DNA of 64,000 bases from Gymnorhina tibicen (taxonomy: Eukaryota; Chordata; Aves; Passeriformes; Artamidae), in assembly GCA_013399875.1 (NCBI GenBank), contig VXAZ01007537.1, forward strand, positions 248,001 to 312,000, given 5' to 3'. The notes beneath the pieces were generated by a model. It saw nothing but the letters and a program-made list of their open reading frames with translations, did no database searches and had not been told where the DNA came from. Shown here in pieces: positions 1-12,600 of the stretch. The number at the start of each line of letters is the position of its first letter. The stretch's first letter is position 1. The position numbers were made by a program, and so were the translations under genes.

Positions 1-114
1 GCAGTAATGCACAGAAGCTAAACAACGTTGAATCCAGATTACGTTCAGGAACAGGGAGAAGAGCAATGAAAACTGCATCTCTTTTCTCTTCTATATACAG
101 ACACTCGCAGGAAT

Positions 115-244
115 TCACTTTAATTGGTCGCTGCCCAGGGTAATGTGAATTTTGTCCTTAAAGAATGAGTAGTCATTCATTTGGTGGAGAAAGTCAAAGT
201 CAATGTTAATGAGATCGCTCCCGCCATGCAGGGAGGTACTGTAG
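115..244 (-). CDS. Possible terminal coding exon of an unidentified gene (partial)
   Basis: Read on the minus strand, this follows a splice acceptor ending TTCATTTCAG with a branch-point-like TTGATAAC just upstream. One base completes a split codon, then 42 codons run to a TGA at 115-117. The peptide starts YSTSLHGGSDLINIDFDF and ends GSDQLK. About three quarters of the third positions are pyrimidines and purines dominate first positions, a coding-like periodicity that most other frames here lack. The upstream frame does not continue through the acceptor without a shift, as expected for an intron. I do not recognise the protein. It could instead be an internal exon using the weak donor GTGAAT near 119, a fragment of a retroposed copy, or chance. 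If it is terminal, the 3' UTR runs out of the window through position 1. Confidence 0.38.
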
Positions 245-2866
245 CTGAAATGAATGTTATCAAACATAAATACCATCTATGGATGCAAGGCTCCCATTCT
301 GTGTTGGCCTGACAATTTTCAAAGCGATACTTGTTTTAGCGGCTAAGCAATCAGCCAAAGTGACAATTTCTTCTTGAAGGCAGCTTGACAATCTAGCAAC
401 TTCTGCAGTGTTACTACTAAAATGCACTGTATGAATTATCACAGTCACTTTCTATTTTCGAAAGTGATAGTGATAAAGTATATCGGTATGTAAATACAGA
501 GTATAAATCCTTCTCAAGCCAGCAGTAGCAAGAGGAGGATAGTGATGGACAGTCACAAAGGGAAAATATTTGTATTATAATTGTGCCTGTTCTTCTTTTA
601 TGGAACTCATTCATAATGCCTACAGAAATTAGCAACATGGCAAGGGAAAGGGATGTGCACAGTAACTGCCATTCCTGCTACTGTGTTGCCATATTAATCT
701 TCAGTTTGGTAATTAAATAATTAGTTTCTATAAACCTGAATCACTCCTCTTAGAAGGGAAGGGCTCTCAGGTTCTTGCTGGACAAGAATGCATTGTGATC
801 TGCGGGCTCAGGATTGAATTATGCTTGATGTGCAATTAAAAGCCATTTTTGGAAGCAAACATTTTTCTATGAGTAGGAAAAAGCAGTCAAAAGGTTTAGG
901 TTTACACTGACGTTTCTACTAATAAATTGCACATATAATCTCAGATTCTCAGTGTTTAAGAATTTGCTCAGTAGAGGCTGAGCCAATAGGAACTCGTGTA
1001 GTAGGTAGGATCAGACCTACACCAGAGGCTCTCTCCTGCTCTGCTCAGCTTTCATACTCTCACCACAGTGCCGGGGTCACCCTTCTGGCTTGTGACTTGT
1101 GCAGGTGCAGTGAGTTTGCCTGATCTGCTGACCAGTTTCTGGGGTGGGAGGTGCCGAGGAAGAGGAGATGAAATATGACATTGCAATGAGAACCAGCTAA
1201 GGCTTGCAGGGTCTTTGCAGGAAAAGCACCATCTTCCAGCAGAGTCAAAGGCATGGCCACTCCCTCGACTCATGAGCGCATGCATGTGAGGGCATGCCAT
1301 GACTGCATATGCAGAAGTGTTTCCATCATGTGGTCTGTTGCTCATTCCCAGTCTCATGGTCCAATGTGAATCATCCAGGAAGCTCAGAGGCTTGGGAGGT
1401 GGCCTAATCAAGCCTTTGGGGAAGTCTGGTCCAGCCAAAAGAGCATCAGTGTGGGACTAGGAGTGAGTGGCTACACACATTTTCCTTTCTTAGCCGTGAT
1501 CATCTGTAGGGTGATTCAGTTCTCTAAATGTAATGCCCTTTGAAAGACTCCAGGGTATCCAAGCTATGCATGTGAAGCTGTCATGTCTGAGTCCCACAGC
1601 CTTCTTTCTGGAGGTCCAGTGTCTACTTCAGAGTATCTCAAATACTGGGATTTGACACCTATATATAATAACTGAATTGCATCCTTAACTTAAATTCCTA
1701 ACTTTTTCAGAAATGTAAGAATTGTTCCCTACAGTAACAAGATGACTGGAAGTCTTAGTGGTTTAACAATTGTGGAGTCCTTCATGGAATATCTTCATAG
1801 CGTTAGACACTGGCGAGTGGAGGGATGTAGGGCATACCAGTACCCTAATAGCCTTACAAATTTAGCTGTTCCACTTCTGAGAGCACAGCTAGTTTAGCTA
1901 CTTCTACAGGGCCCTGCCTTGTCCTTCCAATGCTTAGGAAAGTTTGGTGTGTGGGACACTGGCACTGTCTGCTCATGCTGGGGAAAGCACAGAGCACAGC
2001 TCTTTGAGCTGCATCAAGCCAACTAGTTTGGGGTCTTGATGCTGGTGTTAGCTAATGAAGCCTGCAGGAGGCTGGAAGGATTTCAGTTATGCCCAGCACC
2101 TGGATGGAATGCTTGTACTGTGTCTGGACTGATTAATTAGTCAACCTGATAAGTCATGCCACGTAGGCTTACATTTGGGATGCCTGCTCATTCCTGTGTC
2201 TTCCCGGCTTCCCAAAGTTCACACAACTGTAGACTTTTAAGGACCAGGCACATAACTCCATCTGGCTTGACAAGGAGACTCAGACACAGAAGTCAGTTAG
2301 ATCTAGCAAAGAAAATATGGCAAGCATTGTTTAATATATTTTGAAAGTGCTGTGGCCTACACAGTCATGGGGAATTGTCATAACCACAGCTGTTCTCCTG
2401 CCACCGTGCTTCCTTACTAACAATGTTACAGCATACCCTAATGCCCAGGGAAATGTCCAATGGCTCTGGAAATCTTGTTCTCTAGATATTAAGCCTGTAG
2501 AGAAACTGCGCTTTTTACCTGTCCTAATACCATCACAAATCACACCACCTCGTTTCTCTTGCTGTGTGGAACCTCCTGGTCTGTCCGAGCTTTGTGTGCT
2601 GGTACAAATGAGGTATAAAAATAATTCTGTTCTTCAGAGGTACAAAACAAACATATGAAAGGCCCTGAGATACAGAGAAACTGGAGTAATAAAGTTTAAA
2701 ATTGAAACATTGGCTGAATGCACACATCACGTTCAAAAGCTCGCATCAGGACTCGAGATAATTTTCAGAAATGATTATGTTGTATTCTTCCGGATGGGAG
2801 TTATATTACACAGGACAGTGCCATTATACTTGTCTTTCAAACAGTAAAGCAAGGGATCTAGTTTAC
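245..2866. other. Non-coding interval, no recognisable repeat
   Basis: This is mostly unique-looking AT-rich sequence. Open frames near 260-448 and 1052-1438 (minus) are short and unlike any family I know. The 260-448 frame would lie in the intron just upstream of the possible exon at 115-244. A stretch around 1060-1440 is somewhat GC-richer, with a GTGAGAG donor-like site at about 1061-1067 on the minus strand, but no convincing exon is built from it. Confidence 0.5.
2862..2866. repeat. Target-site duplication, left copy (TTTAC)
   Basis: This matches 3419-3423 exactly and abuts the TG of the LTR, fixing the element boundary. Confidence 0.85.
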
Positions 2867-3418
2867 TGTCATGGTTTAACTTCACCTGGAAACTAATCAC
2901 CACACAGCCACTCACTCACTCACTGGTGGGATGAGGGAGAGAGAATCGAAACAGTAAAAGGGAGAAAACTCGTGTGTTGAGATAAAGACAGTTTAGTTGA
3001 TAAAGCAAAAGCTGTGCACACAAGCAAAGAAAAACAGGAATTCATTCCCCTCTTCCCATGGTCAGGCGTTCAGCAATCCTCAGTAAGGCAGGACACCATC
3101 ACAGTGACTCAAGAAGAGAAACACCATCGCTTTGAGCTTTATGTGCTGAGCATGATGCCACATGTTAGGGAACATCCCTTGGATCAGCTGGAATCAGCCG
3201 TCCCAGCTGTGTCCCCTCCCAGCTGCTTGTGCATCCCAGCCTTCTCAGTGGTTGGGTGGGATGAGAGGCAGCAAAGGCCTTGGCTCTATGTGAGCACTGC
3301 CTAGCAATAATGAAAATATATCTATATTATCAACATTATTTCCACCACCAATCCAAAACACAGCCCCATATCTGCTACTGTGAAGAAAATTAACTCTATT
3401 CCAACCAAAACCAGCACA
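2867..3418 (-). mobile_element. Solo LTR of an endogenous retrovirus (ERVL-type, avian)
   Basis: The element starts TGTCATGGTTTAAC and ends ACCAGCACA on the plus strand. It is flanked by exact 5-bp direct repeats TTTAC at 2862-2866 and 3419-3423, the usual target-site duplication length for ERVL/ERV3-class elements. Sense is the minus strand, judged from homology to the copy at 5127-5712, where a TATA box and the R/U5-like end read that way. The TATA position is degraded here (about 3143, CACATAAA in sense). No internal retroviral region is attached, so this is a recombined solo LTR of 552 bp. The 3014-3304 open frame inside it is not a gene. Confidence 0.85.
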
Positions 3419-3423
3419 TTTAC
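3419..3423. repeat. Target-site duplication, right copy (TTTAC)
   Basis: This matches 2862-2866 exactly and follows the terminal CA of the LTR. Confidence 0.85.
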
Positions 3424-5077
3424 TAATGAGTCTTCTGAAGGCAATCCTCTATATGAGGAAGACTATGCAAATCTGGCCAGCAGCACAGGTCTCTCAGAAC
3501 TGAACATGCCAGGTCTCCTATTCTCAGAGAGTGTTGATGATACTCTGCATAAACTTACAAATCCTCATTAGATGCAGATCATCTCCTAGTGGGACTGGAG
3601 GAGTTGAAGTCTTCCTAAGGAAGAAAATATTCAGAGTCAAATAAACATAAATCTCAGTCCTGAAATGATACAGATTATAATCTGTGGAAGCTCAAAGGCT
3701 GGGAATATTATCAAAGGAAAGAACAAGGGATGAAAGATGGGATCTCTGTTGTGATGCAGCAAGCAAATACTTGCTCTATCTTGTTAGCAATGACGTTCAG
3801 AAACTTAGCTAATGATAGCCCAGCCTTGATACCGGAGAAATCAATCCCCAGGTACTGAGCTATCAACAGATCTGATTTGTGCACATGATGTTCAGAACTG
3901 CAAGGAGACGTGGTATGAGACAAATTAAATGTAAAATATGACAAACTGTTGAATCTCTCTTTTCCTATTATCACACCCTGGTAAAGGAATGGCAACAGTA
4001 AGGATCTATTTCAGTCACTTAAGTACTGTCTCATGTACACTTATTTAAAAGGATACTTCATCAGTGCAAAAACCTTGAATCAGAGAGCTAATGGTTATCA
4101 AAATATGATGTTATGTTGCTTAACAGAGATGATGACAGGTGTTTTTTCTAAACTATCTGGCTTATACCTACATATGAGTAATCAGTTCTGGAAATGTCGG
4201 AGAGGATAGAGGAATGTGGTAGGGAAAAAAAGTTAATTATCAATCACGTTCAAAAGTATGAGCCAAAACAAGTGAACAAACAAACTAACTAAAAACCCAC
4301 AAGTGAGCTTTGAATATGCGCTGAAACAAGAACCCATCTCATAATGCTATTCAAGTGGTTTCTTGCATACAGAGAATTGAACTGCTCTACAGAGAATGAT
4401 CAGGACAGTTGGGGGAAATACAAGAAGACAAGGACTAGCTCCTTCACAAGCCCTCAGAGGCACATTGGCAAAAATGTAGGGGTCTGTTTCTGAAAGGCTA
4501 AGTCTGGAAACAGTGTTGCCTGACACTGAAGGACTGAAGCACCAGGACTGCCTTGATTTTCACTTTATAGCTCCCCAGATGGTAAGAACTGCTCTACTCT
4601 TGACAGAGCTGAGCAGCTTGGCACTGTGCTTGCATTAATCATGCTCATTGTGATCATTAAGCAGTCACTGCATAGACAGAGATCAGAGTGGTGACCAACA
4701 CTCTGGCCCCCTGCTCTCCACCAACACCACACAGCTCTGTCCAGCTTGCTGCTGCCTCTCCTCACTCACCCCCAAATTTCTGCTTTTCAGTCTTGACCCC
4801 CATATAACCTCTATGCTAGTGCATATTGCAAAGAGGCTTAAATCCCCCCAGCAGGCAAGAAGCTGAACATGCCTGTCTTTAACATAGGACTCTGTCTCCA
4901 GTTCTTGCCTGCTTCAAATAGATAGAGTGGTTTGGCTGCCTGTGTTTAGCATGATGGCCTGGTGTCTGCTGGTGAGCAAGAATCAGAGCCCATGGAATCT
5001 TTGCTCTTATACATGTTTATCTCAGTTGCAGTTGCACACCTGAATTAGAGGGAAAGGTGACATTTTGGATAGTGACT
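3424..5077. other. Non-coding interval between two LTR insertions
   Basis: No repeat or gene is recognised. The frames at 3711-3995 and 4565-4765 (minus) are short and without family resemblance. A GC-richer patch lies at about 4560-4800. Confidence 0.5.
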
Positions 5078-5121
5078 TGCGTTGGGATTGATTGACAAGA
5101 TCTGGGCAGCTGGGGGGCTAC

Positions 5122-5126
5122 AGGGG
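5122..5126. repeat. Target-site duplication, left copy (AGGGG)
   Basis: This is identical to 5713-5717. The site lies inside the outer LTR, whose sequence becomes continuous when the insert and one copy are removed. Confidence 0.85.
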
Positions 5127-5712
5127 TGTCATGGTTTAACCCCAACCAGCAGCCAAGCCCCAGGCAGCCACTCACTCACTCTCCCACCAGTGGGATCGGG
5201 GACAGAATCAGAAGGGTAAAAGCTGGAACACTCATGGGCTGAGATAAAAGCAGTTTAGTAGGGAAAGCAAAAGCTGAGCACACAAGTAAAGTAAAACAAG
5301 GAATTAATTCACTGGTTCCCATGGGCAGGCAGGTGCTCAGCCATCTCCAGGTGAGCAGGGCCCCATCATGAACAATGGTAGCTTGAGAAGACAAGCACCA
5401 TCACTCTAAATGTCCCCCTCTTCCTGCTTCTTCCCCCCACTTTATATAGTAAGCATGATGTCATATGGTCTGGAATTTCCCTTAGGTCAGTTTGGGTCAC
5501 CTGTCCTGGTTGTGTCTCCTCCCAACATCCCAGACACCCCCAATTTCCCTGCCAGTGTGGCTGTATGAAAAGCAGAAAAGGCCTTGGCTCTGTGCAAGCC
5601 CTGCTCAGCAATAAGAACAACTCTATAGTATCAACCCTGTGTTCAGCACAAAACGCAGCCTCATAGCAACCACTATGAAGAAAATTAACCTATCCCAGCT
5701 GAAACTAGCACA
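5127..5712 (-). mobile_element. Solo LTR (ERVL-type) nested in the outer LTR
   Basis: It starts TGTCATGGTTTAACCCCAAC and ends ACTAGCACA, with an exact 5-bp duplication AGGGG at 5122-5126 and 5713-5717. Sense is minus. The TATA box ACTATATAAA (complement of 5441-5450) lies downstream of a TGACATCA motif resembling a cAMP-response element. The polyadenylation signal position is degraded to ACTAAA near 5256-5261. It is clearly the same family as 2867-3418 (shared AAGCAAAAGCTG and AAGGCCTTGGCTCT blocks). No internal viral genes are present. It is younger than the outer LTR it interrupts. Confidence 0.88.
5441..5450 (-). promoter_or_regulatory. LTR TATA box (minus strand)
   Basis: In the nested LTR's sense direction this reads ACTATATAAA, preceded by CATATGACATCATG. 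It is the best preserved promoter-like element in the window. Activity is not implied. Confidence 0.55.
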
Positions 5713-5717
5713 AGGGG
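5713..5717. repeat. Target-site duplication, right copy (AGGGG)
   Basis: This is identical to 5122-5126 and directly follows the terminal CA of the nested LTR. Confidence 0.85.
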
Positions 5718-6549
5718 CTTCACTGAGAAGCTGCCAGAAGCTTTTCCCATGTCCAACAGAGCCAATGCCAGCTGGCTCCAAGACAGACACAATGGCCAAA
5801 GCTGAGCCCATCAGCCACGGTGATAACCTCTGGGATAAAGTGTTTAAGAACAGGAAAAATATTGTGCAGGAACAACTGCAGTGAAAGAAAGGAGTGAGAA
5901 TTTGTTAGAGAAACAGCCCTGCAGCTCCCAAGGTCAGTGAGGAATGAGAGGCAGGAGGTGCTCCAGGTGCCAGAGCAGAGTTTCCTCTGCAGCCCGTGGT
6001 GCAGCCCATGGTGAGGCGGCTGTGCCCTGCAGCCCATAGAGGTCCATGGTGGAGCAGAGATCCACCTGCAGCCCCTGAAGGACCCCATGCTGGAGCAGGT
6101 GGGTGCCCAAAGGAAGTTGTGGCCCCATGAGAAGCCCGTGCTGGCATCTGTGACCCCACGGACAGAGGAGCCCACAAGGAAGCAGGTTTGGTGTCACAAC
6201 TTGGTACCCTGTGAGGAACAGCAAGGCCTCTGGAGCAGCCTGCTGTGCCCTGTGGAAGGGTCCCACACTGGAGCAGTCCATGGGAAGGACTCACATTGGA
6301 GAAGTCCGTGAAAGGCTGTCTCCTGTGGGAGGGACCCCTCACTGGAGCAGGGGAGGAGAGTGAGGAGTCTTCCTACTGAGGAGGAAAGAGCAGCAGAGAT
6401 GTGAAATGAACTGACCACATCCCCTATTCCCTGTACCCCCAGCAGAGAAATTGGGAAGGAAGTTGATTTTGGGAAGAAAGGAGGTGTGAGGAGAACATGT
6501 TTTAGGATTTAGTTTTTATTTCTCATTACCCCATTCTGATTTGTTTGGC

Positions 6550-6555
6550 ATTAAA
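6550..6555 (+). promoter_or_regulatory. LTR polyadenylation signal (ATTAAA)
   Basis: It lies in the sense direction of the outer LTR, just before the conserved CCCCAAGTCGAG block, where related LTRs carry AATAAA. Confidence 0.45.
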
Positions 6556-6680
6556 TTAATCTCCCCAAGTCGAGTGTGTTTGCCTGTGATGGTAACTGGT
6601 GAGTGATACCTCCCTGCCCTTATCTCGACCCATGAACCTTTCATTATATTCCAGCCAGGCATCTGTAAGGGTAACCCTTC

Positions 6681-9600
6681 CCATCGTCCTGAACATGCCT
6701 CATTCAAACGGGTAGCTGGGTTATTAGAAAATGAAATTCCTGAAAGCCCAGACAACAAGTACAGGCTGTGAGCTTCGTGGTACATCTTCCCATTAATTTC
6801 TTTGTTTGATTGATTATTTCTTAAATAAATAAATAAACAATTATTCCAAAATCAACACACATTTATTTTAATGTCATTTAGTAGAGAAACTCTTCTGAGC
6901 TTGTTCAAAACTTTAAAACAGTCTGACCTCAGTCTCCCACTACAGATATGTCTAGACTAGAATTTGCTCTCTGTTGTAACTTGTGTTTATTAGTTGTTTG
7001 CCAATTAGCTAGTAGAATTTGTGAAGACGTTTGAAATAGTAAAAGCTAATCTAAACATTCCAAGATGTGTTGCAGCAGTCAGACATTTGTGGTTTACCTT
7101 CGCTTGTGCACTGAGATAACTCACAAGTGTTTGCCTCATGGAATGAGCATTTATGGACTGTTTCAACTTTCACTTATAAGCATATTAACCAACATGAAGT
7201 AATTGACAATCAATTAAATTGGGTCCCACATCAAAACCCATGTAATACCTGAGTATTCTAGTTTCAAATTGAATTAAAAACATTGGTTAGTATAGGGTTG
7301 GCTAAGAGGTCACAGTGCTGAAGAATGTGAGATACACTGAACACTTTGTCCAGAAAAATGTGTTTGAGGAGTCCATGGGCAGAGGGAGAACAGCCTGCTG
7401 CACAGAGACAAAGTGGGAAGCTGTCTGCTCACTGGAAAACTGAGGAGAGGAGTAGGATGCAAGTCTCACTACAATGAATAAGAAACGCCTACTACAACAT
7501 AGTGGTTTGAAGAAGTAGATTCAAAAATAGTGGCATCTTTTTTTCGTAGAAAGAAAGTAGCTGGCCTCAGCAGCCTGTTTCATTTGATGGGAAAAATCAG
7601 AAAAGAAGCCAATGTCTTAAAGTAAGAGGCCCCACAAAAATCACCCTTTTTTTTTCCTTTCTACAGAGAGTATGGTGAACCATAGGGTTGGATATGGGGG
7701 GTATTTGGTGATGGTAGGGCACAGCCAACATGTCACGGGATGGTACAGCTTGATTACAAAATGAGACCTTATTGACATCAAGCAAATATTTCAGAGTAAA
7801 ACTAACAACCAAACATAGCTGGCACTGATAACATTGAAATAAAATGGATCATAATGTACATACTACTCCAATAAAATTTATATTACAACAAATTGAGCAT
7901 CCTCAACCATTTGTTTTTATTCTATAGAGAAGAATTAGAGGATAAGATATTAAAAAGGATATACAAGGCAATAAATGGCTTCCATGGAAACTTAAAAACC
8001 AAAGGGAAGTGAAAATATTTGGTAACTACAACCATCATTTATGGAATCAAACAGTCCCTTCCTCCGCTGTAGACACTGTCATTATTATGTAAAAAGTCAC
8101 AGGATCATCTATAAAATTAAAAAAAAGAGGAAAAAAATCTGTTTTGGTTTTTTTTATCTGATGAAGTATTTCATGTCCCATACCAAAGCCAGCTCACAGG
8201 CAAAACTGAATTTTTTCCTCAAGAATATAAATTCTGGGGGACCAAATGACTGTTGTGGGAGATGAAGCATCCAGTGAGGACCTGAGGAGCTGAGGAAGGC
8301 CGGTGGGATTACGGGTGATGTTAAATTTTGAAATTCAAATTAGATTCATGTCTCCCCCTGCACACTGATTCCCTGACCTCCTTGCATCCAAGCTGATGTG
8401 GTCCTGTATGCAGAGGGAGAGACTGTAACCTGTCTCTTGGGCCCTTCTGCCCTATTGCAATGGAATGGTGGCCAAAGAGGATGCTCGGGGTGCAGGTGCC
8501 TTCTCCTGTCTTCACTTCAACTCTGGCTTGGCCACTGCCCCATGAGCTACAATTTTTCCCTTTTCTTTTTCCTCTGACAGCAGCTGGAGGAAAGTAAAGG
8601 AATTTTAATATGTGGGGAAAGTGAGGAACATCACCAGCTGGAAGAAAGAGAGGAAGAGGGAAGCAGCCAGCTTCTCTTTTCCCTCCCTCTGCAGCAGGGA
8701 GACTATGCAGGTAGCACCAAGGGGTAGTTTGACAGAGGATCACAGCCACTGGGCCAGCAGCAGCCCTAGGCAGCTGCCTCCTCAGCTGTTGGCATCCTGA
8801 TCCTGCCCTATATCCCTGCTTTCTCAGAAATAATTACCTAAGGACAGATCTAAAATCAATTAGCTGATCAAGGGAGTGACCTGTGTGGAAATACAGTGAT
8901 GTATCTGAACTCAGACTATGTCAATAAAAGCCTCAGTCACAGCATGAATTGAGCCAAGGGTGAGGTACATTTTCCCATAACTTCATGCATAGCCAATTCC
9001 TTGGAATTGAACAGCCATGTTCAGCCCACTTTAGGGCGTAGTCTTTTCCACACTGACTACATATTTCTATGGTAACTACTCTTACCAGACACGTCTGTTT
9101 ATATGTGTATACGTAAATAAATAATAGATAAGGTGCTACTAAATGGTGCTAAAACTGTGCCAGTGTGTTGCAGACACCTCCTGTTCCATGCTGCCAGACC
9201 TGTTCTCCACGCAGGTCTGTGCAGTCTGCATTTAGCAAAGACGCAGAGCAAAGGGTTGGGTTTTTTACTTGAAACCTGTGTTGTGGTTTACCAGCAGCAG
9301 AGTGTTGCTGCACTGGGCTGGCAGGGAGCAGTCTGCCCTCTGTTGCGATACCAACAGGGAAAACTGGAGCTTCTCTGGTGCCTAATGCACAAACCAGACA
9401 GCAGTTGCAGTTTTGGACAGGCAAAGCAAGTCCGTCAATGTGGTCACTGCGTAGAGCAATAAGGAAGAACTGCTTCCTAATTTGTCAGGTTTTGGAGCTA
9501 ATATGTGAAGTAAAGCAGCTTTTCCATCTCTAATAATTAAAAAAATAATCAGGAAAAAATTACATTTTTTCCTGTATGTCCATATCACTTGACTCCATGA

Positions 9601-12600
9601 ATCGCCCTTCTCTTGACGAGGTGGGAGCTGAGTGGTGGAGCCAGGATATGTTTGACTGTATGGAATTTTTTCATTTCTTGGATAATTTTTTTAACTTTCT
9701 TTGCTTTCCTTGCTTCACACTTTCCAAAGCATAATGGTCTGAGAAGTAACAGGCTCTGTCATGCCTTTAAGATGCTAGAAACTTTCCACTTGCCTCATAA
9801 TTCTGTATCTTAAGGAAGAAACCTTAGACAACAAAATCCAAAAAGCATGAACTTGTATAACATTGAGGTCAGGAAGAATTTGGCATTGTTATAGGGGCTT
9901 ACACCTCACAGTGAGTGCAATCCCACCTACAGCAGCCCATATAACCTCTTCACCTTTCTGAGAAATTAGACACTTTAAGTTGCAGCAGGAAACTTCTTCA
10001 GCTTCCTTAATTTCTGTTGCAGTTTTTGCCCGGAAGTTCCTTCCTCTTGGCTGAACTAAACACGCAGGTAACTGCTTTTCTGCCTGGGGCTATTTATAAT
10101 TCATAAAGTAGGTGCTCCTGTGCTGTGGTCCCCTGAGGGGCATCCTATGAGCTGTGCTCCCAGACCGTGCTGCTCTGCGGAATTCAGGAAAAAGGCACTG
10201 CAGTTTTGGCCACTTTGATAAAACGTCTCCAAACCCACAGATGAAGAGTAGAAGAAGTTCTCTGTTCTGTATATGGTTATTGTAAGAAAACAGAGAAGGT
10301 GTGGAAGACCTAAGTTGGATTTTTACTTCTTTTTTGTGCCATAGTTCTCCAGAACTAAGAACACAGGCAGTGTTAGAGACAGACATAAGTCTCCCCTTTT
10401 CAGCTAATTAACCCTGCAATTATGCAGCAGAACTAGGTTCCCTTCTTGCTTTCTCCCAGGTGTGTGTCTGAAACATGAAGTTTCTGGTGGACCCAGGTTG
10501 CAGCAGGAAATCCCTCTCCAGCTCCTCCCTAATGTGGCTGCTCCTGGGCCTGGGATGTTGGGGTGTGAGCCAAGCTTCCCTCCAGCAGCAACCAGCACCA
10601 CAGTCCCTCTGTCACAGGATGGTCACTCAGCAGGTGGATCCCAGTGTCACAGGGATGGCAGCATGGCCATGGCAGCAGGGGCTGAGCTTTTGCTGGAGGT
10701 GGCCATAGAAAGTTACCTGCAGCCAAGGGACACCCAGGCTGTGACTCCCCGTTGCTTTCAGGCAGCTCAGCCAAGGCGCCACTGCCTCTGGGTACATGGT
10801 AGAAGAGCTTCGAGATTTAAAGCAAATCTTCAGTGCCTACAGCCTCTCAGGTGCCTAAACAAGTCAGGTGAAGTTTTTTTTGGCTCTCTGTCCTCTACGT
10901 AGGCATCTAAATTGTGCATGAGTTGCACTTTAGGTACCTTGCTGTTTTCTTTGGATTTTGCCCTCAGCTGTGAGCGGGAGCACAGGTTTGCTCCGGCACG
11001 TGCAGCAGAAGGACAATGTCACCCATTGACTACATCCCAGAAATCCACTCCCTGTTGCCTCCTTTTCCTTTCCAGCTCTTAAACCTTGTGACAGTGATTA
11101 CAAAACTCTACCTACCATTCTGTAACTGCTCCCTTACAACCAAGCCTGTGAACTCAACTTCCCAGTTGTTTGATCCAGTTTAAATCCACATCTGCCAAAA
11201 GCATTGTCTCACTGGTAAAATCTCCACTTTCTGCTCAGCTTTTCCACCCTTCCCATATATATGCATTCTTTAGTCTGGATTATTTGTTTACTTTAATAAT
11301 AAACCCAATAATAGTGCTGCTCTTCTCTTTGAGCGTCCACCCCAGGCTGCTGCAGATCTGAGGAGCAGCCAGGATAGAGAGCTGAAAGGATCTCCGTGCT
11401 CCAGTATTTGGGTCTGGCATGACACAGGCTACAAAACCTGGGCTTGTATGATAACAGTCTGCACTTGTTTAATGATGGCTCCTTCCCCCTACGGTGGAGG
11501 ATCTCTGGAAGCTTTATTTTACCCTAATTAATTTTCACTCCTCTCTGCTTTCATGGTTCACCTTTTCCATCAAGTCTCACAGAACAGATGAGTTGTCTGT
11601 GAAAATGAGGTTGTTCAGCCATTATTCCCTATAGCTGTGCTCCTTTCCTCTCCCCCATGGAAGCAAACCTATTGAAGCAAGCTGTTTAAGATATTTTCAA
11701 GGGAAACTGTGAAGTATTTGGCCTTGTTTTTCAATTTAAATAAGCTGGTGCACAGCATAGGCCAATTAAAGCCCCATTTTCATGGATATTTTATATGCAA
11801 TCCTTGTATAGATGCATATACGGTGTAAGTCACTGCTTGTTTTAGGTATAAGGGCTACACCATAATCATCACTTATCGTCACCAGTCAAAAATAATTCTG
11901 AGCAGACTTGGATTTTGTTTTCTGAGAGAAACATTAATTACCAAGGGAAGAGTACACAGAGGGGTCTGCCACTTGGAAAATGGAGAATTGAGGCATTTAG
12001 TTCAAGCTGAAGTTATTGTTATTATTATTGTTATTTCTGCACAAGTCCTAGAATTTATGCAATAAATTGGATATAATACAAGATCAAGAGGATTTTTAAT
12101 GGACTTAAAATGAAGACAATTATTGTGGTATCAGTTGTCATTGACACATAACTGCAGCAAAATGATACAGCAGTGGCTCACCCTTAGAAACGATGTTTGG
12201 TGTGGGAACCTTCAGCAGGACTGCTAAAGAGTCAGAGAAATTGTGAAAGAAATGATTGCAGAAAATGGCAGAACTGTCACAGAGGGGTACAGAAAACACT
12301 GGAGACTCAGTTCCTAACTGTCCTCACCTCTGGGTGCACTGTTTCCTTACAAATTCATTTTATTCCTCAGTGTTCTTCTCTGGGGACTAGCTTTTGAAAT
12401 TTGGTAGAGCCAAACCATGGTAGTCTTTGTGTGGCTTTTTTACAGTTTATATTGCCCTTGTGCCTTGCTGGTAAATACAGCAATTGCTTGTTATGATTTC
12501 TGTTTGTTCTTTGGGAATATAATGACATGTTTTTACAGATTGCTACAGATTTATATATAGTCTAAATGACTTAATTAAGAAAAGTAACTTCCTCTGCCCC

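Larger units (their letters stand above)
5078..6680 (+). mobile_element. Avian ERV LTR, interrupted by a second LTR
   Basis: The outer LTR begins TGCGTTGGGATT at 5078 and runs to 5126, where a different LTR is inserted. It resumes at 5718 (CTTCACTGAGAAGCTGCC) and continues to about 6680. Removing the insertion restores the continuous element I remember from neoavian genomes, about 1 kb long. Sense is plus: a polyadenylation-like ATTAAA lies at 6550-6555, followed by the conserved CCCCAAGTCGAGTGTG and TTATCTCGACCCATGA blocks. The last part is shortened relative to what I remember, so the right edge is approximate and no flanking duplication was found. Long open frames on both strands at 5720-6342 come from its GC-rich, internally repetitive sequence. 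Family name not assigned. Confidence 0.75.

Noticed and set aside
5720..6342. Overlapping minus-strand frames of 151, 145 and 115 codons
   Set aside because: They lie wholly inside the outer LTR, overlap each other in different frames and result from its GC-rich internal repeats.
9064..9130. Near-perfect minus-strand splice donor GTAAGAGTAG
   Set aside because: The sequence that would be the exon contains stops in all frames.
10475..10708. Small plus frame whose start looks like a signal peptide (WLLLGLGCWGVSQA)
   Set aside because: The remainder is repetitive glutamine/tryptophan-rich translation of a GC-rich pocket, with overlapping frames on both strands and no promoter or splice context.
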